NCBI GenBank assembly: GCA_031216915.1
Contig: CM062294.1
Span: 167,293,455-167,357,454 of the forward strand
From: Pictodentalium vernedei
Lineage: Eukaryota; Mollusca; Scaphopoda; Dentaliida; Dentaliidae
Direction of reading: 5' to 3'
DNA length: 64,000 bases
The notes under the pieces were generated by a model. The model saw nothing but the letters and a program-made list of their open reading frames with translations, searched no databases and was not told the origin of the DNA. The position numbers and the translations under genes are program-made. The stretch's first letter is position 1; each line of letters begins with the position of its first letter. This document shows, in pieces, positions 10,525-21,529 of the stretch.

Positions 10525-10816
10525 ATTTACAACTTATTTATTTTCTGGTGTTTAAGGTCACATACTTATGCACAATGGCTAATCGTGACCGTGACAGTTT
10601 TACGGGTGGAGGAAGCCGGAGTACTCGGGGATAACCACCGAGTATCGACGATTAACTGTCAGCTCCTCAACATTCTAACTCTGTTCACGCTCCGCCCAAG
10701 CAGGGTCACAGCGGTTGAAGGCATGTGCACCATCGACGTGTAGTACGCCTTAGTACACGGCGTCATCGTGCCCCCATGACAGCCGTTGACATGGCAACCG
10801 GGATAAAGTGAATGGA
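10525..10816 (-). mobile_element. SINE, body A with tail B
   Basis: Read on the minus strand, body A (ACTACACGTCGATGGTGCAC, then ACTCGGTGGTTATCCC and GTACTCCGGCTTCCTCCACC) runs directly into tail B (GGTCACGATTAGCCATTGTG and GTGACCTTAAACACCAG). This joins the body of the 55.3-kb SINE to the tail of the 2.1-kb SINE. The head is missing or decayed. Confidence 0.82.
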
Positions 10817-10854
10817 GGCATTGCGGTAGCCAATACTACAGACATCTTTGCATT

Positions 10855-12790
10855 GCGAACATACAACACGACACAACCCTGGTGTCTTTAACGGAATGTG
10901 GAGTGACACGCTCATTGAAATCACGTTGATGGAATATGGAAAGGGTCCAGGAGACCTGATTGGAATAAGCTCAAACAGGCTGGTGTGCAGAAGTGAGCAC
11001 TAAGCCTGCACATATGTAGTGGAATGCTATCCAGCCTGTCCGCTTTTGCTGACTGCTCTGAACAAACAAGTGATGTTAATACATCCATTCCGAAACACAA
11101 GGAAGAAGGGAAATCCTATTGTTAATTCGGATTCCGAAGATAGGAATAAACTCCGTAATAAACCGAACCGCTGCATTGACCCTCTCGATTAAGCATCTCA
11201 CCCTTATGGTTTGATAAACATTGTAACAGCCCTGATTAGACCCGATATTGTTTATGTATACGCGGCTCCAGACCTAGGATCTGAGCACACGTAAGTTTGA
11301 GGCATCGTGGCCCGGTGGATTTCTTGACTCATTGTCCTCAACAGTAACAAGCATGTGTATGATACTGAACTCATTTATTATAGAGTTATCGGATTGACAT
11401 AAGCATGGCCGACACATTAGCGTATGAATTGTCGCCTGTGCCAACCTCAATGTTCACAGAGGAAGATGAGATGCAAAAGTCCTAATCGGTTTTTAAAAAG
11501 CGTCTCTTTCTTCCCCCAGAAGATTTTAGTGGAACAGCGCATCCAGGCGCCTATGTTATTGGTGGCTCCGGTTATTGTGGGTGCTGTCGTGGCCAACATC
11601 TTGTACAGTTGACGATTATACCGACGCATTTTCTAAATTTGCGCTTTCAAAAATGGAATCGTCAGATGTGTATTTGGTGTTCGATAGATATCGCGAATTC
11701 AGAACCAATGACACTACAAGACAGTGCAGAAATCGGTTAATGAGCCAGAAACATGAGCTTTCCTCGTCGTAAACTCTTCCTGAACAAAGAGGGTGCCTTG
11801 GTGTTTCTGAAAATAAACCCCCAGCTGATTCAGCTTATTTGTGATAAACCTATTTCTGTTGCATCATCACTGGACCACGAGAGAGCTTTGGTTGTAACAT
11901 CAGAATGCCCATTACCAATTCAGGTTCTTAGGTCAGAGATAACTGTTCGATGTGACCTGCGGAATTCTCATGAAGAGTCGGACGTCATTATGATACACCA
12001 GGTTTTTAATCTTTGTCATTCTTGAAAAACAGTAAATGTTCTTTCAGACGACACTGACGATTTTCCCTTCTTGTATATTATTATCACATGAACAAAGTGA
12101 CAACTGACATGGTAATGAAAGGCACGTCTCCTGGAAAGAAAAGCGCCAACATCAAACTAAGTGTCCGAGAGACTTAAAATTGTATTGAGGGCTTGCTAGC
12201 TGCTCATGCCTTATCGGGGTGTGATACCACTGCATGCATGTTCAGCATCGGAAAACAGGTGTTGAACTAAATGCTATCGTGGCGCATAGTCCCCAATCGA
12301 AACGGTATGTGAACAATCAAAACAGTTTGTTTTCCACGCCTGTGGTGCTGTCGGAGTTCCGATAAGTGCTTCTTTTGAGAAACTTAGATTCAAAGTTTGG
12401 AGTCGAAGGATCAGCAATGCCAAATCTAAAAGTGCACGGCATTGCTCCCACTACCGCCGCTTTTAAAGAAAACGTGACCCGTGTACATTTGTAGGTTGCT
12501 GCGTGGAAAGCGGCCTGAAAGCCGGACCCTCTCGAATTGCAGGCGACGGACTTTGATTATGAGCGAGATGAAAAATCGAAAGTACTGAAAAGTTACTTGT
12601 TCCCAAAGGCACAGTTCGCGCCCCGAAGATATTCCCAGACTGATCCGATGTGACTGCTCATCAGAAAATAGATGTGCTAATGCTAAGTGTTCATGTAGCA
12701 AAGCACGTTTATCGTGTACTCTTTTTTCTGCAAATGTGCAGCAGAAGCTGACTGTCAGAATGACCAAACAAAATCAGCTTAGGCTTGCGA
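10855..12790 (+). pseudogene. Decayed GCDT/CXC multi-copy gene
   Basis: Conserved pieces can be read in order in shifting plus-strand frames. These are GVFNGMWSDTLIEITLMEYG (about 10890), RCIDPLD and GLINIVTALI (about 11170-11230), STVNKHVYDTELIYYRVIGL (about 11340), AYELSPVPTSMFTEEDEM (about 11420), VDDYTDAFSKFALSKMESSD with VYLVFDRYREF (11595-11700), LRNSHEESDVIMIHQ (about 11960), and LLAAHALSGCDTTACMFSIG (GCDT at 12217-12228). A C-terminal LPPTTAAFKENVTR block and a cysteine cluster of CXC type (about 12648-12740) follow. I recognise this order from a protein found in many copies in cnidarian, echinoderm and mollusc genomes. I know no established function or accepted symbol. Many stops and frameshifts make it inactive. 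Confidence 0.75.
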
Positions 12791-13499
12791 CAGCCATTCT
12801 GACGATCGGGAAGAAACCGATGAACCCGACAGGTAAAACAATTTTTTTGTGTTCTGATTAATATATAATCCTTTGTTCGTATAATCCTTTGTTCAATTGC
12901 CGATAACTGTAATGCCGTGGGTTGAGTTTTCTTTGGCCATACGGGTTTATATGACCGTGTCTCGGTTACAGACCTAGTTGTCTTTTTCCCGACTGCTTGG
13001 GCTTCTTCCGAAAATGGTCTGTGGGATATTCCAGTTCTCCGAGTTTTGTCAATTATGGAAATAATTGTGGTGTTCAAACGTCACAGTAAGCTCCCGAAGG
13101 AGGAGTTAAGATGCTATCAATCGCTAACAGCTGACAAATGTAAAGGGTAGAAGACAACAACAACAACAAGAGCAGCAACTCAGTAACAACAATAAAAAGA
13201 TAATATATAAACAGGCCTTCATATCTTTCTATACATAAATATTCACAGATTAAATCCTTCAATGCAATTTCAATGATTTTGCCATTTTGAATCAAAACAA
13301 GCACGTCATGTCACCAATACTTGATTGGTATCCCCATGCCTACCATAGTAAGAGAAAAGTTGATTTATTCCCGTTTAGCGGCATCACAGATAACTTACTA
13401 GCTGGAAACTGAACCCTTCCCTACCAAAATTTCCGGAGATACTCAGTCTATGGGTGTAGTCATTTCGACGGGAATAAAAAAAGGCCCAAGGATGCAAGG
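12791..13499. other. No gene seen; short (AAC)n run
   Basis: Contains an ACAACAACAAC run near 13156 and otherwise featureless sequence between the CXC pseudogene and the right inverted-repeat arm. The minus-strand frame at 12709-13077 is not recognisable. Confidence 0.4.
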
Positions 13500-13612
13500 G
13501 TGGCACCCGCTTGATTTCGAAAGAGGACATGGTAAACTAACATAATCAGCAAAAACATTTTCTGCGTTCTCCAAAACACGGTTCGCCATAAAAAGTGGGT
13601 TTGTCTGCCGGA
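13500..13612 (-). repeat. Right arm of 110-bp inverted repeat
   Basis: Imperfect reverse complement of 9944-10053, covering CCGCTTGATTTCGAAAGAGG to TTTGTCTGCCGGA. Matching outer sequence beyond the arm is weak. The arms may be degraded termini of the element that carried the GCDT/CXC gene, or a separate repeat. Confidence 0.85.
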
Positions 13613-13774
13613 CTGTATATGTGGACTCATCTTTACAACTACTCTCTGAATCTAGATTTGAATCTGAAAAGTATACAATGCCAGATTCAATGATAACAAA
13701 GTATCATGATATTGCAGCTGATTGCAACGCACATACCCCCCCCCCCCCCCCCCCCCCCGGAGACATGTACCAAG

Positions 13775-14300
13775 TCAAAGTTTTTTGAATTCGGGCAAAA
13801 TCCACAGAAGCTTTAAAAGTAAACATTTTAATACCTTCATTGCGGATATATTTAATGACGAGAAAAAAGTCGGGAAAAAAAATTACGGACCTATGGAAAG
13901 TTTAAAGAAACGTTCAACTTGGAAAATTATTTGCTATACACAACATCTGTTGAAGCGAAGAACTTGTTCACACGGCTGCGCATAAGCAATCACTGTCTGA
14001 TGATTGAAAAGGGGTGGCACGGCCAACCACCCTTACCTGTAAAAGAATGTCTATGTCCTTTATGTAATCTGGGCAATTTTGAAACTGAATATCACTTTGT
14101 CATGGAGTGTAAGGAATATGAAGGGCTCCGAACTGATTCATTTGGCAAAATAGGCAGAGAATACCCGCATTTCGTCAACATGCACAGTTCGGAGAAATTC
14201 ATCTTTCTTATGCAAAATGAAGTCCCACCATTATGTAATATCATCTGTAATATGATCAGTCTATTCTTCAAGAGCAGAGGAAATGCTATGGCCACTTAAT
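13775..14300 (+). pseudogene. LINE ORF2 C-terminal fragment with zinc-knuckle region
   Basis: The frame at 13919-14299 reads TRLRISNHCLMIEKGWHG, then CPLCNLGNFETEYHFVMECK, the Cys-Cys-His-Cys block near the C-terminus of many non-LTR ORF2 proteins. A frameshift near 13920 joins it to the preceding frame. It is followed by a short 3' UTR with AATAAA-like GCAATAAACTA and a (CCAT)n tail at 14443-14506, so the 3' end of the insertion is intact and the 5' part is lost. Confidence 0.82.
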
Positions 14301-14442
14301 GGAGTGACGCATTGTATAAACCCTCCACATGACATGTAAATAACCAATTATTAATTCATTATCTTCAAGACTTAACATATTGTTCTGTACTGTTGTTATG
14401 TAACATGCAATCTGTCTTGTTTTTTGGTGTTTTTGCAATAAA

Positions 14443-14506
14443 CTATCCATCCATCCATCCACATCCATCCATCCATTCATCCATCCATCCATCCATCCAT
14501 CCATCA
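14443..14506 (+). repeat. (CCAT)n LINE tail
   Basis: Tetranucleotide run directly after GCAATAAACTAT, the likely 3' tail of the LINE fragment to its left. Confidence 0.9.
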
Positions 14507-14507
14507 G

Positions 14508-14690
14508 ACGTCATTCATTCCGTCTGTGACGAAGTTGTGGAACGATCTCCCGGTAAATATTAGAGAGCACTCTCGACTTTGTAACTTCAAACAGTACCTA
14601 AGCAGGACAGTAGACGACCACCCCCTTTTTCAGGGTGAAACTCACACAAAGCACAAATTTACCACTGTCATCTACGACTCCGATGCAGTA
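14508..14690 (+). pseudogene. LINE extreme C-terminus, second family
   Basis: [20 protein letters not shown] followed by LCNFKQYLSR matches the last residues of CR1/Jockey-type ORF2 (SF.P..I..WN.LP...R, then F...L). It abuts the (CCAT)n tail, so one LINE seems to have inserted into another. Confidence 0.72.
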
Positions 14691-14699
14691 GTCAAAACG

Positions 14700-15330
14700 C
14701 TCACTAAAACGATAACCACTTGGCTCAGTCTCCTCTGTGTTGGTGTGGCCATCCAGAGACAAGTGAACACCTTCTCTTGGCCTGTCCAAATATGCTCATG
14801 TTCGGGATAATATTTTGGGGCATCTCCATCCACGCATAGAGTACACTACGCTCTTATTTGGTTCCTAGCAATACTGTAATGAAGACAATCGTATCATTTT
14901 TGAGACTGTACAGAGTTTTATTTTGGCTAGTGGTAGGTTCAACTAAATGACAGAAAAGTGGATGACACATTCCAATATGATAATATATATGCCTTCGATT
15001 AGACAGTGTGTAGCTCCCCCCCCCCCCCGCCATCCTGGGTACGTTGCAACTCGTCTGGACATGGATGAACCTCTCTTCTCTCCCGCATGGTGTTGTACTA
15101 TACGTAGAGTGTGGGTCAAAGCCCCTATGTGCGATTAGTGATCATAAATGGCTTACACCAAACATGTTATTCCAATCTTCTGAGATCATTATGGTCGCGG
15201 TGGGAGGGCCCTGGGTGATGGGATAAATGACACTTCTGCATTTTTCCCAACGCAAGCGACTCTTACATCGCATCCACTGTGTAATACTCAAAACGTCCTA
15301 GGATTGTCCACACACGCGCCACTGTATTCT
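14700..15330. other. No gene seen; poly-C tract
   Basis: Apart from poly-C at 15016-15028 I find no recognisable unit. Confidence 0.4.
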
Positions 15331-15565
15331 GGAATCGGTTGGGTTAGAGTTCGGCCTTGGTTGGCTGGATTGAGTGAATAGGAACCCGACTGGGCTCGTG
15401 TTCGCTCAAACCAGCTGGTTTGGATTGGTTTTCAGCCCAGCTGCACTCTGGAATCGGTTTGGTTGAGGCCCGGCCCAGGTTGAGAGAATGCGAGCCCGAC
15501 TGGGTTCGTGTTCGCTCGACCCACTTGGTTTGGATTGGTTTTTGGCCGAGCTGATATTGGGGTGT
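15331..15565. repeat. Two tandem units of about 118 bp
   Basis: GGAATCGGTTGGGTT at 15331 and GGAATCGGTTTGGTT at 15449 begin two units that share CCCGACTGGG, TCGTGTTCGCTC and TTGGTTTGGATTGGTTTT. No coding role is seen. Confidence 0.88.
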
Positions 15566-15979
15566 GGTATTGCGTTTTATTTTACGATTGCCCATGAAAC
15601 TACGAGGAGTCACCGAGAGGGACGTCGCGATTATGTCTTTGCTGATGCGGAACAACGAATCTGTTAAAATTGATACTTGTAATTAGATTTGAATACTGAC
15701 CTTGGTATTTATATTTATCTATTGACTAAAGTGAATTTTTTTGATTTGATTGGTTGATAGATACGTGGTATGAGACCATATTCATTGAAACCCATGATAC
15801 GTCCGCCCAGCCACTGACAAATTTCCCATACCCAGTGGAAGCCTCGTTCCGAAATCTACAAATTGTCCATACCCCGCAGAAGTCAACAGATATATGCAAA
15901 TTTGTTATCCCATGTCTGATCACGGCCTGAACTATTCGCAAAAAATCGTCATTCCAGTTTTACAGTGTACATGTATTAT
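15566..15979. other. No gene seen
   Basis: At about 15893-15930 there is a decayed half of the hairpin found at 16268-16391 (TTATCCCATGTCTGATCACG). The rest is unassigned. Confidence 0.4.
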
Positions 15980-16112
15980 ATTTTAATTTTTTATCTCCAA
16001 AATATAGCTCATGACCCCTTATTGGAATGAGCTTGTCGAGTACCCTCCAATGTGGGGTTCATAAGCTATGTTTTTGAGACAAAAAAAGAAGAAATTCAAT
16101 AATTTTTTATAC
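15980..16112 (+). mobile_element. M1 MITE, central fragment
   Basis: Central hairpin only: AAATATAGCTCATGACCCCT and its complement GGGGTTCATAAGCTATGTTT. Both TTAA ends are missing. Confidence 0.75.
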
Positions 16113-16267
16113 TAGTCATATCGGCATATTTTCACAAAAACTCTTTTGCACAAACATTCCACAGAAACCTGTATGGCTCAACAATGGAAGATAAAAGATC
16201 TCATGCTGTGGGTGTTCACACATGAAATAGATTGTACTTCTAAAACGGAAAGTCAATAGATAAATTC

Positions 16268-16391
16268 GTTACCCCGTGTCTGATCACGTGGTACGGGTTT
16301 TTACCTACCCGAAGCCAGCCGTATCCCATTCGGCCTACGGCTGGCTTCGGGTAGGTAAAAACCCGTACCACGTGATCAGACACGGGGTAAC
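16268..16391. repeat. Perfect 56-bp-arm hairpin
   Basis: GTTACCCCGTGTCTGATCAC to CGAAGCCAGCCGTA (16268-16323) is repeated as an exact reverse complement at 16336-16391, with a 12-bp loop. Perfection implies recent origin or conversion. Confidence 0.95.
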
Positions 16392-16789
16392 TAATAATCC
16401 CCACACTCGGAAAGTGGCGCGCTTTGTGGACAATCCATTCACCTCCTTTGCTTCCATGCGGGCTAATCAAACTAGTACAACTATCATATATCTTTGTTGT
16501 TTTTTTTTTTTTTCGTTTCTATGCACTATTATCATTAACATTTACATTCTCTCTCTCGTAAACCTATATTTCCAATATATACTCGAACAAACACATAGTG
16601 TCCCAGCTCCTTGATAAATTCAATGATTAGTAAACACTTGATATCTGTCATATCTGATCTAATCTGTTTGTAATATTATTGCATATACGTAAACGACAAC
16701 AATAAGCCTGCGGCTTAGTGTCGAATCCAATCCACATACAATTGTACATTATTACCAGATACTATTGGAAATAAATATTGTTTATACTA

Positions 16790-17120
16790 GATGGGAGCTA
16801 TTGAATTTTTCTGAATTTCGATGAAAAACATGGCTGCCCGCGGCCTTCTTAGGCTTGGCATATAAATTGTCAACAATTCCATTAGCACACCCCGCAGGCC
16901 GCATCTCTCACCCGATCTTTCTCAAATTCTATATGTGGCTTAGGTGTGATGTCGAGATGGAAGCTGTCGAATTTTTCTGCATTTCGTTGCAAAACATGCC
17001 GCGAACAGCCATCTTAGATTTGGCACATAAATCGTCAACAATTCCATTAGTACAACCCACAGGTCGCATTTCTCATCCGATCTTTTTCAGATTTCACATG
17101 AAGCTTTGGTGTGACGTTTT
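16790..17120 (+). repeat. Two tandem units of about 165 bp
   Basis: Shared landmarks are GAATTTTTCTG, AAAACATG, AATTGTCAACAATTCCATTA / AATCGTCAACAATTCCATTA and CTCACCCGATCTTT / CTCATCCGATCTTT. The 104-codon frame over both units is a by-product. Confidence 0.88.
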
Positions 17121-17404
17121 TTATTACTGGAACTTTCTATTTATTTTTGCCTCTTCTTGGACAAGTTGAGATGCAGTGTCATTGACATTTTCATCTTGCT
17201 ACCAATTATTTGGGGGTTAAGAGAGGTATTAACCGATTTAGAGTATTATATGATGACAGTGTTTGTGCTTGGAACTATTTGAACGAGTAGAGATGAAATT
17301 CCAATTTCCGTACATTTTATTTACTTTTTTACAATTTCCACCTCAAACTTACACCTTTTCTTGTGTTCAGTAATTGGGATTTCAAGTATAATATTGTACA
17401 CGGT
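17121..17404. other. No feature seen
   Basis: AT-rich, unassigned. Confidence 0.35.
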
Positions 17405-17660
17405 TATTTTGATCTAAGTACCACGGAAATAATTGTTGTTTGAACACTTTTAGTTAGTACTGAGCAAATTCCAATTTTCGGTGATTGTATTGAATTTTTT
17501 AATGTTTTCAGCCCAAAATAACCATTTTCCCTTGATGGGATTAATGGGAATTTTTCATGTTATTTTGCATACTGATTCCTTCCCTAAAACATAGAAACAT
17601 TTGTTTAGCAATTTCTTGGCGGTTGCGGTATAATTTGACTCTTTTTATTTTCTCGCGAAT
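17405..17660 (+). repeat. Dispersed repeat, copy 2
   Basis: Inverted relative to 6490-6758, sharing GGTTATTTTGATCTAAGTAC and ATTGTTGTTTGAACACTTTT and a CAAAATAACCATTTTCCC block. Termini are not defined. Confidence 0.8.
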
Positions 17661-18121
17661 AAATAAGTCATTAAAAACGTAATTTCTCGTTGTGGGATTT
17701 TTAGTATGTTGCTATTTAGACATATATGTTTCGTAAGTAAAATTTTTTGTATAGCAATTTCTCGTGGGTAAAGTATCAGATTGATTGGACAATATCGGTT
17801 CCCACAAGAACTGTAATCTTGAGTTGCACATTTTCACAGCATAAGTAAAAAACACACGAAATAGTCCAGGTGTGCACACTTCACGCCATGATCAGTGTAT
17901 CTGACAGTTGGTTAGCTGATCACTTATTTTTCTTGATCTTTGTATACTTATATTTATTGCTTTCCAAAGTGTTATTTACTGGGATTTCCGGGTTTGATTA
18001 TAAACGATAACTTCAGAAGTGAATTATGCAATCAACATTTGGGTCATGTATCTGTGCGCGCAAACGAAGACGCTTTGCCGTGGGTGGAATGGGGACTTCA
18101 TTGTTTTTTTGTTTTTCAAAA
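17661..18121. other. No feature seen
   Basis: Unassigned AT-rich DNA; the frame at 17940-18131 runs into the M1 copy that follows. Confidence 0.35.
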
Positions 18122-18372
18122 CTTTACCTAACATAAAAAGCAGACGACACTTGCAAAAAAAACCAAACTCTTGAATAACTATTATTTTCATTTTTTGTCT
18201 CCAAAACATAGGTTATGACCCTCATTGGAACGAGCTCGACGAGTTCGTTCCAATGAGGGGTCATAACCTATGTTTTAGAGACAAAGAATGAAAAAAAATA
18301 ATGAAAATTAATTGGCGATTTTTGAGAATAGTGCTGACCGGTTTTGGCCGTTACGTTAGGCAAAGGGTTAAA
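18122..18372 (-). mobile_element. M1 MITE, complete copy
   Basis: Minus orientation: CTTTACCTAACATAAAAAGCAGACGACACTTGC-type right end first, then the long central hairpin (CATAGGTTATGACCCTCATT with its complement), GGCGATTTTTGAGAATAG and the end AGGCAAAGGGTTAA. Left TTAA is degraded to CTTTA. Confidence 0.9.
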
Positions 18373-18400
18373 TAATATAATTATCGTTAATAATGAAAAG

Positions 18401-18578
18401 TAATAAACAGAGTAATCGCTTAACTGGTCTGGTTACGTGAAATAATTCATTCGAGGCGAGGGACTATATTGTAAAAACACTCGTGCGCATTCGCCCACTC
18501 GTGTTTGTACAACGCCCTCACCTCTCATGAATAATTTCACGTAACCAGTCCTGTCAAGCGATTACTCTCTATTTATTT
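18401..18578. repeat. Imperfect palindrome, about 80-bp arms
   Basis: AGAGTAATCGCTTAACTGGT through CACGTGAAATAATTCAT-like sequence is mirrored by ATGAATAATTTCACGTAACC and CAAGCGATTACTCTCTA. The loop includes CACTCGTGCGCATTCGCCC. Confidence 0.85.
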
Positions 18579-19168
18579 CTGACATTAGTGAATTGACATT
18601 ACGGTAGCTGTTTTGTGCAGTCATGCTGCAGTGTCATAGAATTTATAGAATTATGCCGTCGGCAACATTTGAAAACAGAACACCTCATATTGATTTTAAA
18701 TAAAAGCAATCCGTTTTCAAACGTATACAAACCCTTGGTCAGGTTGGAACTTTGCCTCAACAAGATAGTCTTTCTATGACGTTTACGACAATTTGGTTTC
18801 CAGCATCTGACCTTTACTGTACACATTTTACAGACTATGACCAACAAAAGAAAAACCTGCGTCATTGCAAAAAAAAAAGTATTGAAGAAATACTGAAAGA
18901 AAATATTGGAAAACCGACAAACTCAGAGATTTTTCAAACAAATTTTAAAGGTGACTTATAACCTTTGTTGAAGAAGCGTATGCCATGGTGAAATATTAAA
19001 TTTCAGATTCCACTTGAATGCGTGCAGTGTTTGAACCTTCTACACATTCCCCATCACAGCACCACACATTTGAAGGGTAGCGACGAACGATGTTGTTAGC
19101 ACCTATTTTCCGAGCTCCTTTGTAAATAAAAGCAAAGAGTTTTACAAATTGACTGTCAGATTGCTAGA
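18579..19168. other. No feature seen
   Basis: No recognisable gene; frames are short and lysine-rich from A runs. Confidence 0.35.
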
Positions 19169-19406
19169 TTAACCCACTGAACCCTGGTGGTATCTTCCAT
19201 ATTAGTTCAATGACAGCAACTGAAGAGTCCATGTTCATTATTTCGGAGTAGACCAATTAATATTTTCAATGTGCAGCCTGAGAGCTGCACGTTGAAAATA
19301 TTGATTGGTCAACCACAGACATGCACTTAGCATCCATCCTATTTAATGAAATTATGGCGTATCATGTTCCTGGATGGAAAAACGGCCGCTATGGTTCAAA
19401 GAGTTA
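19169..19406 (+). mobile_element. M2 MITE, complete copy
   Basis: Begins TTAACCCACTGAACCCTGGT and ends GGTTCAAAGAGTTAA. The centre is a hairpin of GTGCAGCC / GGCTGCAC type with TCAACGTGCAG reading out to AATATTGATTGGTC. Non-coding, TTAA-flanked, distinct from M1 in sequence but alike in layout. Confidence 0.88.
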
Positions 19407-19870
19407 ATAATGGTAGGCAGAATTTTTTCATACCGATTGGCTTTGTTATAATTTAATGGGGGTAGTGCCCATATGCAGTCTCCAATGAATTGTTACAAAA
19501 GAAATCCATCTCAACAGATTCCTTTTGCATCTAAAATTGAAGATTAACAGGACAATGGCGTGGAGTGACCAATTTCTATCAACGAAGTAAAGTTCAAAAT
19601 TATGACTATTTTCAATGAATAAAACTTTAAAAATGTGTATGTTCATTTATTGCTATATAAGCGTTCATAAAGCGACCGACGTAAAAGACCAGATGCATGC
19701 AGGGTAGACCGGAAAATTGATTTATCCCCTCCCCATCCAATGTGTCCATCTGATTCACAAACACTGCATTAAAATGATGTGGAAACTGTCCAACACTCTG
19801 TTTTCGGGGAAGAAGGCAGGCTTTTAAGTGAACAATTCGGAGTCAATTCAAACCGATATGAGAAACTTCG
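19407..19870. other. No feature seen
   Basis: Unassigned. Confidence 0.35.
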
Positions 19871-19872
19871 TT

Positions 19873-20175
19873 TTAATACCTTCCAAATTCTTGAGTCCAC
19901 TCGACGATTATCTGCAGTTTCTGAGAAGAGAACACAAGATGCACTGGCAAACTTTCAGCGCATGGACCACCAGGTTGTATCCAGTAATTCACGAGTTGAA
20001 CATTTGCTTGTTCTCCCTGTGCACTGTTGAAAAAACAATGGTAAAATTTGCCAAGTGAAAAAGTCCATCGCGATTTAGAAGAAATCCACGCGTCAAGTGC
20101 TGTAGATTTGTGGATTTTACTTAAAGGCAATAAATATTTTGATTTCCTCTTGTCCCAGAACGTTCCACAAAACAC
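19873..20175 (-). other. Coding-like segment shared with 22.75 kb
   Basis: The minus-strand frame contains WIQPGGPCAESLPVHLVFSS and QKLQIIVEW. A plus-strand segment at 22745-22865 reads VQPGDPFIETVQVRLVFPSQ and KLQIIVG. The protein-level match suggests two decayed copies of one coding sequence. I cannot name the family. Both copies are short and lack flanking exons or splice signals that I can trust. Confidence 0.4.
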
Positions 20176-20290
20176 ACGTACATTCGTATTAGGATTCTCT
20201 AAAGTGGATTTGGCGCTTCAATATATGCTTGCGAGCTGCTAAAGAGAAAACCAAGCTATCCATTTCCCTCTGGAAGCATTTTATCAGGCA

Positions 20291-20505
20291 TTAACCCTTT
20301 AAACACCAGAGGCCGTTTAATGTCTGTAAGTTGGATGGCTACAAGGTAAATGTGTGAGTAGACTAATCAATATTTTCAACGTGCAGCCTTAGGGCTGCAC
20401 GTTGAAAATATTAATTGGACTAACCCCAGATAATAAATATGGACTCTTCCAACTGCAACCATTGAACTGACATGGAAGATACCACCGGGGTTCAAAGGGT
20501 TTTAA
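20291..20505 (-). mobile_element. M2 MITE, complete copy
   Basis: Starts TTAACCCTTTAAACACCAGA and ends ACCGGGGTTCAAAGGGTTTTAA, with central GCAGCCTTAGGGCTGCACGT hairpin. Orientation is opposite to the 19.2-kb copy. Confidence 0.88.
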
Positions 20506-20884
20506 GGAGACAAATTGTAATGAGAATATTTATACTTTACAGTACTAACTGAAATAAACTGTAAGATAACAACAGGAAAAACTTTAATCAAGTTCTTTTG
20601 AAAACACCACCTCATTGTATCCTTGCTTGGGAATATCTCAGGATGTCAGTGGCCTGAATTATCAACAAAAGGACAATGTAGAGAGACATTTTCCAGTGGT
20701 CATCCTTCGAATTGTATCAGCTGGTAGTGTACGCATTTTTATGAGGCGAAAAAGAAGGTACTTTCTGTAAACATCGAATTTCTTCAGAATCTTAAAAATT
20801 TTTACTAGAATTCAAATGTTTTACAGTGACCTCGAACTAAAACGATATATTTTGTCAACAGTGCTTTTAAACAGGTTGTTGGGT
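20506..20884. other. No feature seen
   Basis: Unassigned AT-rich DNA. Confidence 0.35.
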
Positions 20885-20990
20885 AGACATGGGACAACAG
20901 GGAGGCAGTTGGTAGTACAATTGTAACCAAGGACTTCTCATATGAGAACCGCGACAACTCAGCAAAGTGTTATTATTATTATTACATGTA
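20885..20990 (+). mobile_element. LINE 3' end with (ATT)n tail
   Basis: GGAGGCAGTTGGTAGTACAA, then GAGAACCGCGACAACTCAGC and AAAGTGTTATTATTATTATT match the 3' end of the LINE fragment at 57040-57172. This is a strongly 5'-truncated insertion of the same family. Confidence 0.75.
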
Positions 20991-21270
20991 CCATATATAT
21001 TGTGGTCGCCCTATTGTCTCGAAATAAGTCAGCTCACAAAGTGAGTTTTTTCAAACGATACGCATGCAACACATTTCAGAGGCGGCGGAAACCCTGAAAA
21101 ATTGTGGGGAGGGGGCACAGATTTGGAAAAAAACAAAGAGTCTGTAATATTTTGGGCCCCACGCCAAACATCTGCAACTGCTCAGAGATAATTAATTAGT
21201 TAAAGCCATTGATTGTAACATCTATATCAGCGCATTAAATCTATATCATTTGCGCTTTATTACTGCTGAC

Positions 21271-21365
21271 TTAACCTTTACCTAACGTAATGGGGAAACG
21301 CCCTGCGCTATAAACGAAAATCGCCATTCATATTTTTCAACATTTTGTCATTTTTTTCATTCATC
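21271..21365 (+). mobile_element. M1 MITE, left half
   Basis: TTAACCTTTACCTAACGTAA followed by CCCTGCGCTATAAACGAAAA and TCGCCATTCATATTTTT. The hairpin and right end are missing. Confidence 0.7.
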
Positions 21366-21529
21366 GCCATACATGTACGTCTATCGAAGTGTGCCCAAAG
21401 CGTCTGTTTCTCGTCTCAGAGAGGATACATACAGGATAAGCTGAAAAGAGAAGCGATGCCGTGGGAAAGAAATCTCATTGTTAGCTTCTGGGTCGGCTAT
21501 ACATAATAACTCTAGCACAAAAAGATACA

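Noticed and set aside
12709-13077. Minus-strand 122-codon frame
   Set aside because: It overlaps the plus-strand CXC pseudogene end, shows no motif, and is likely an antisense shadow.
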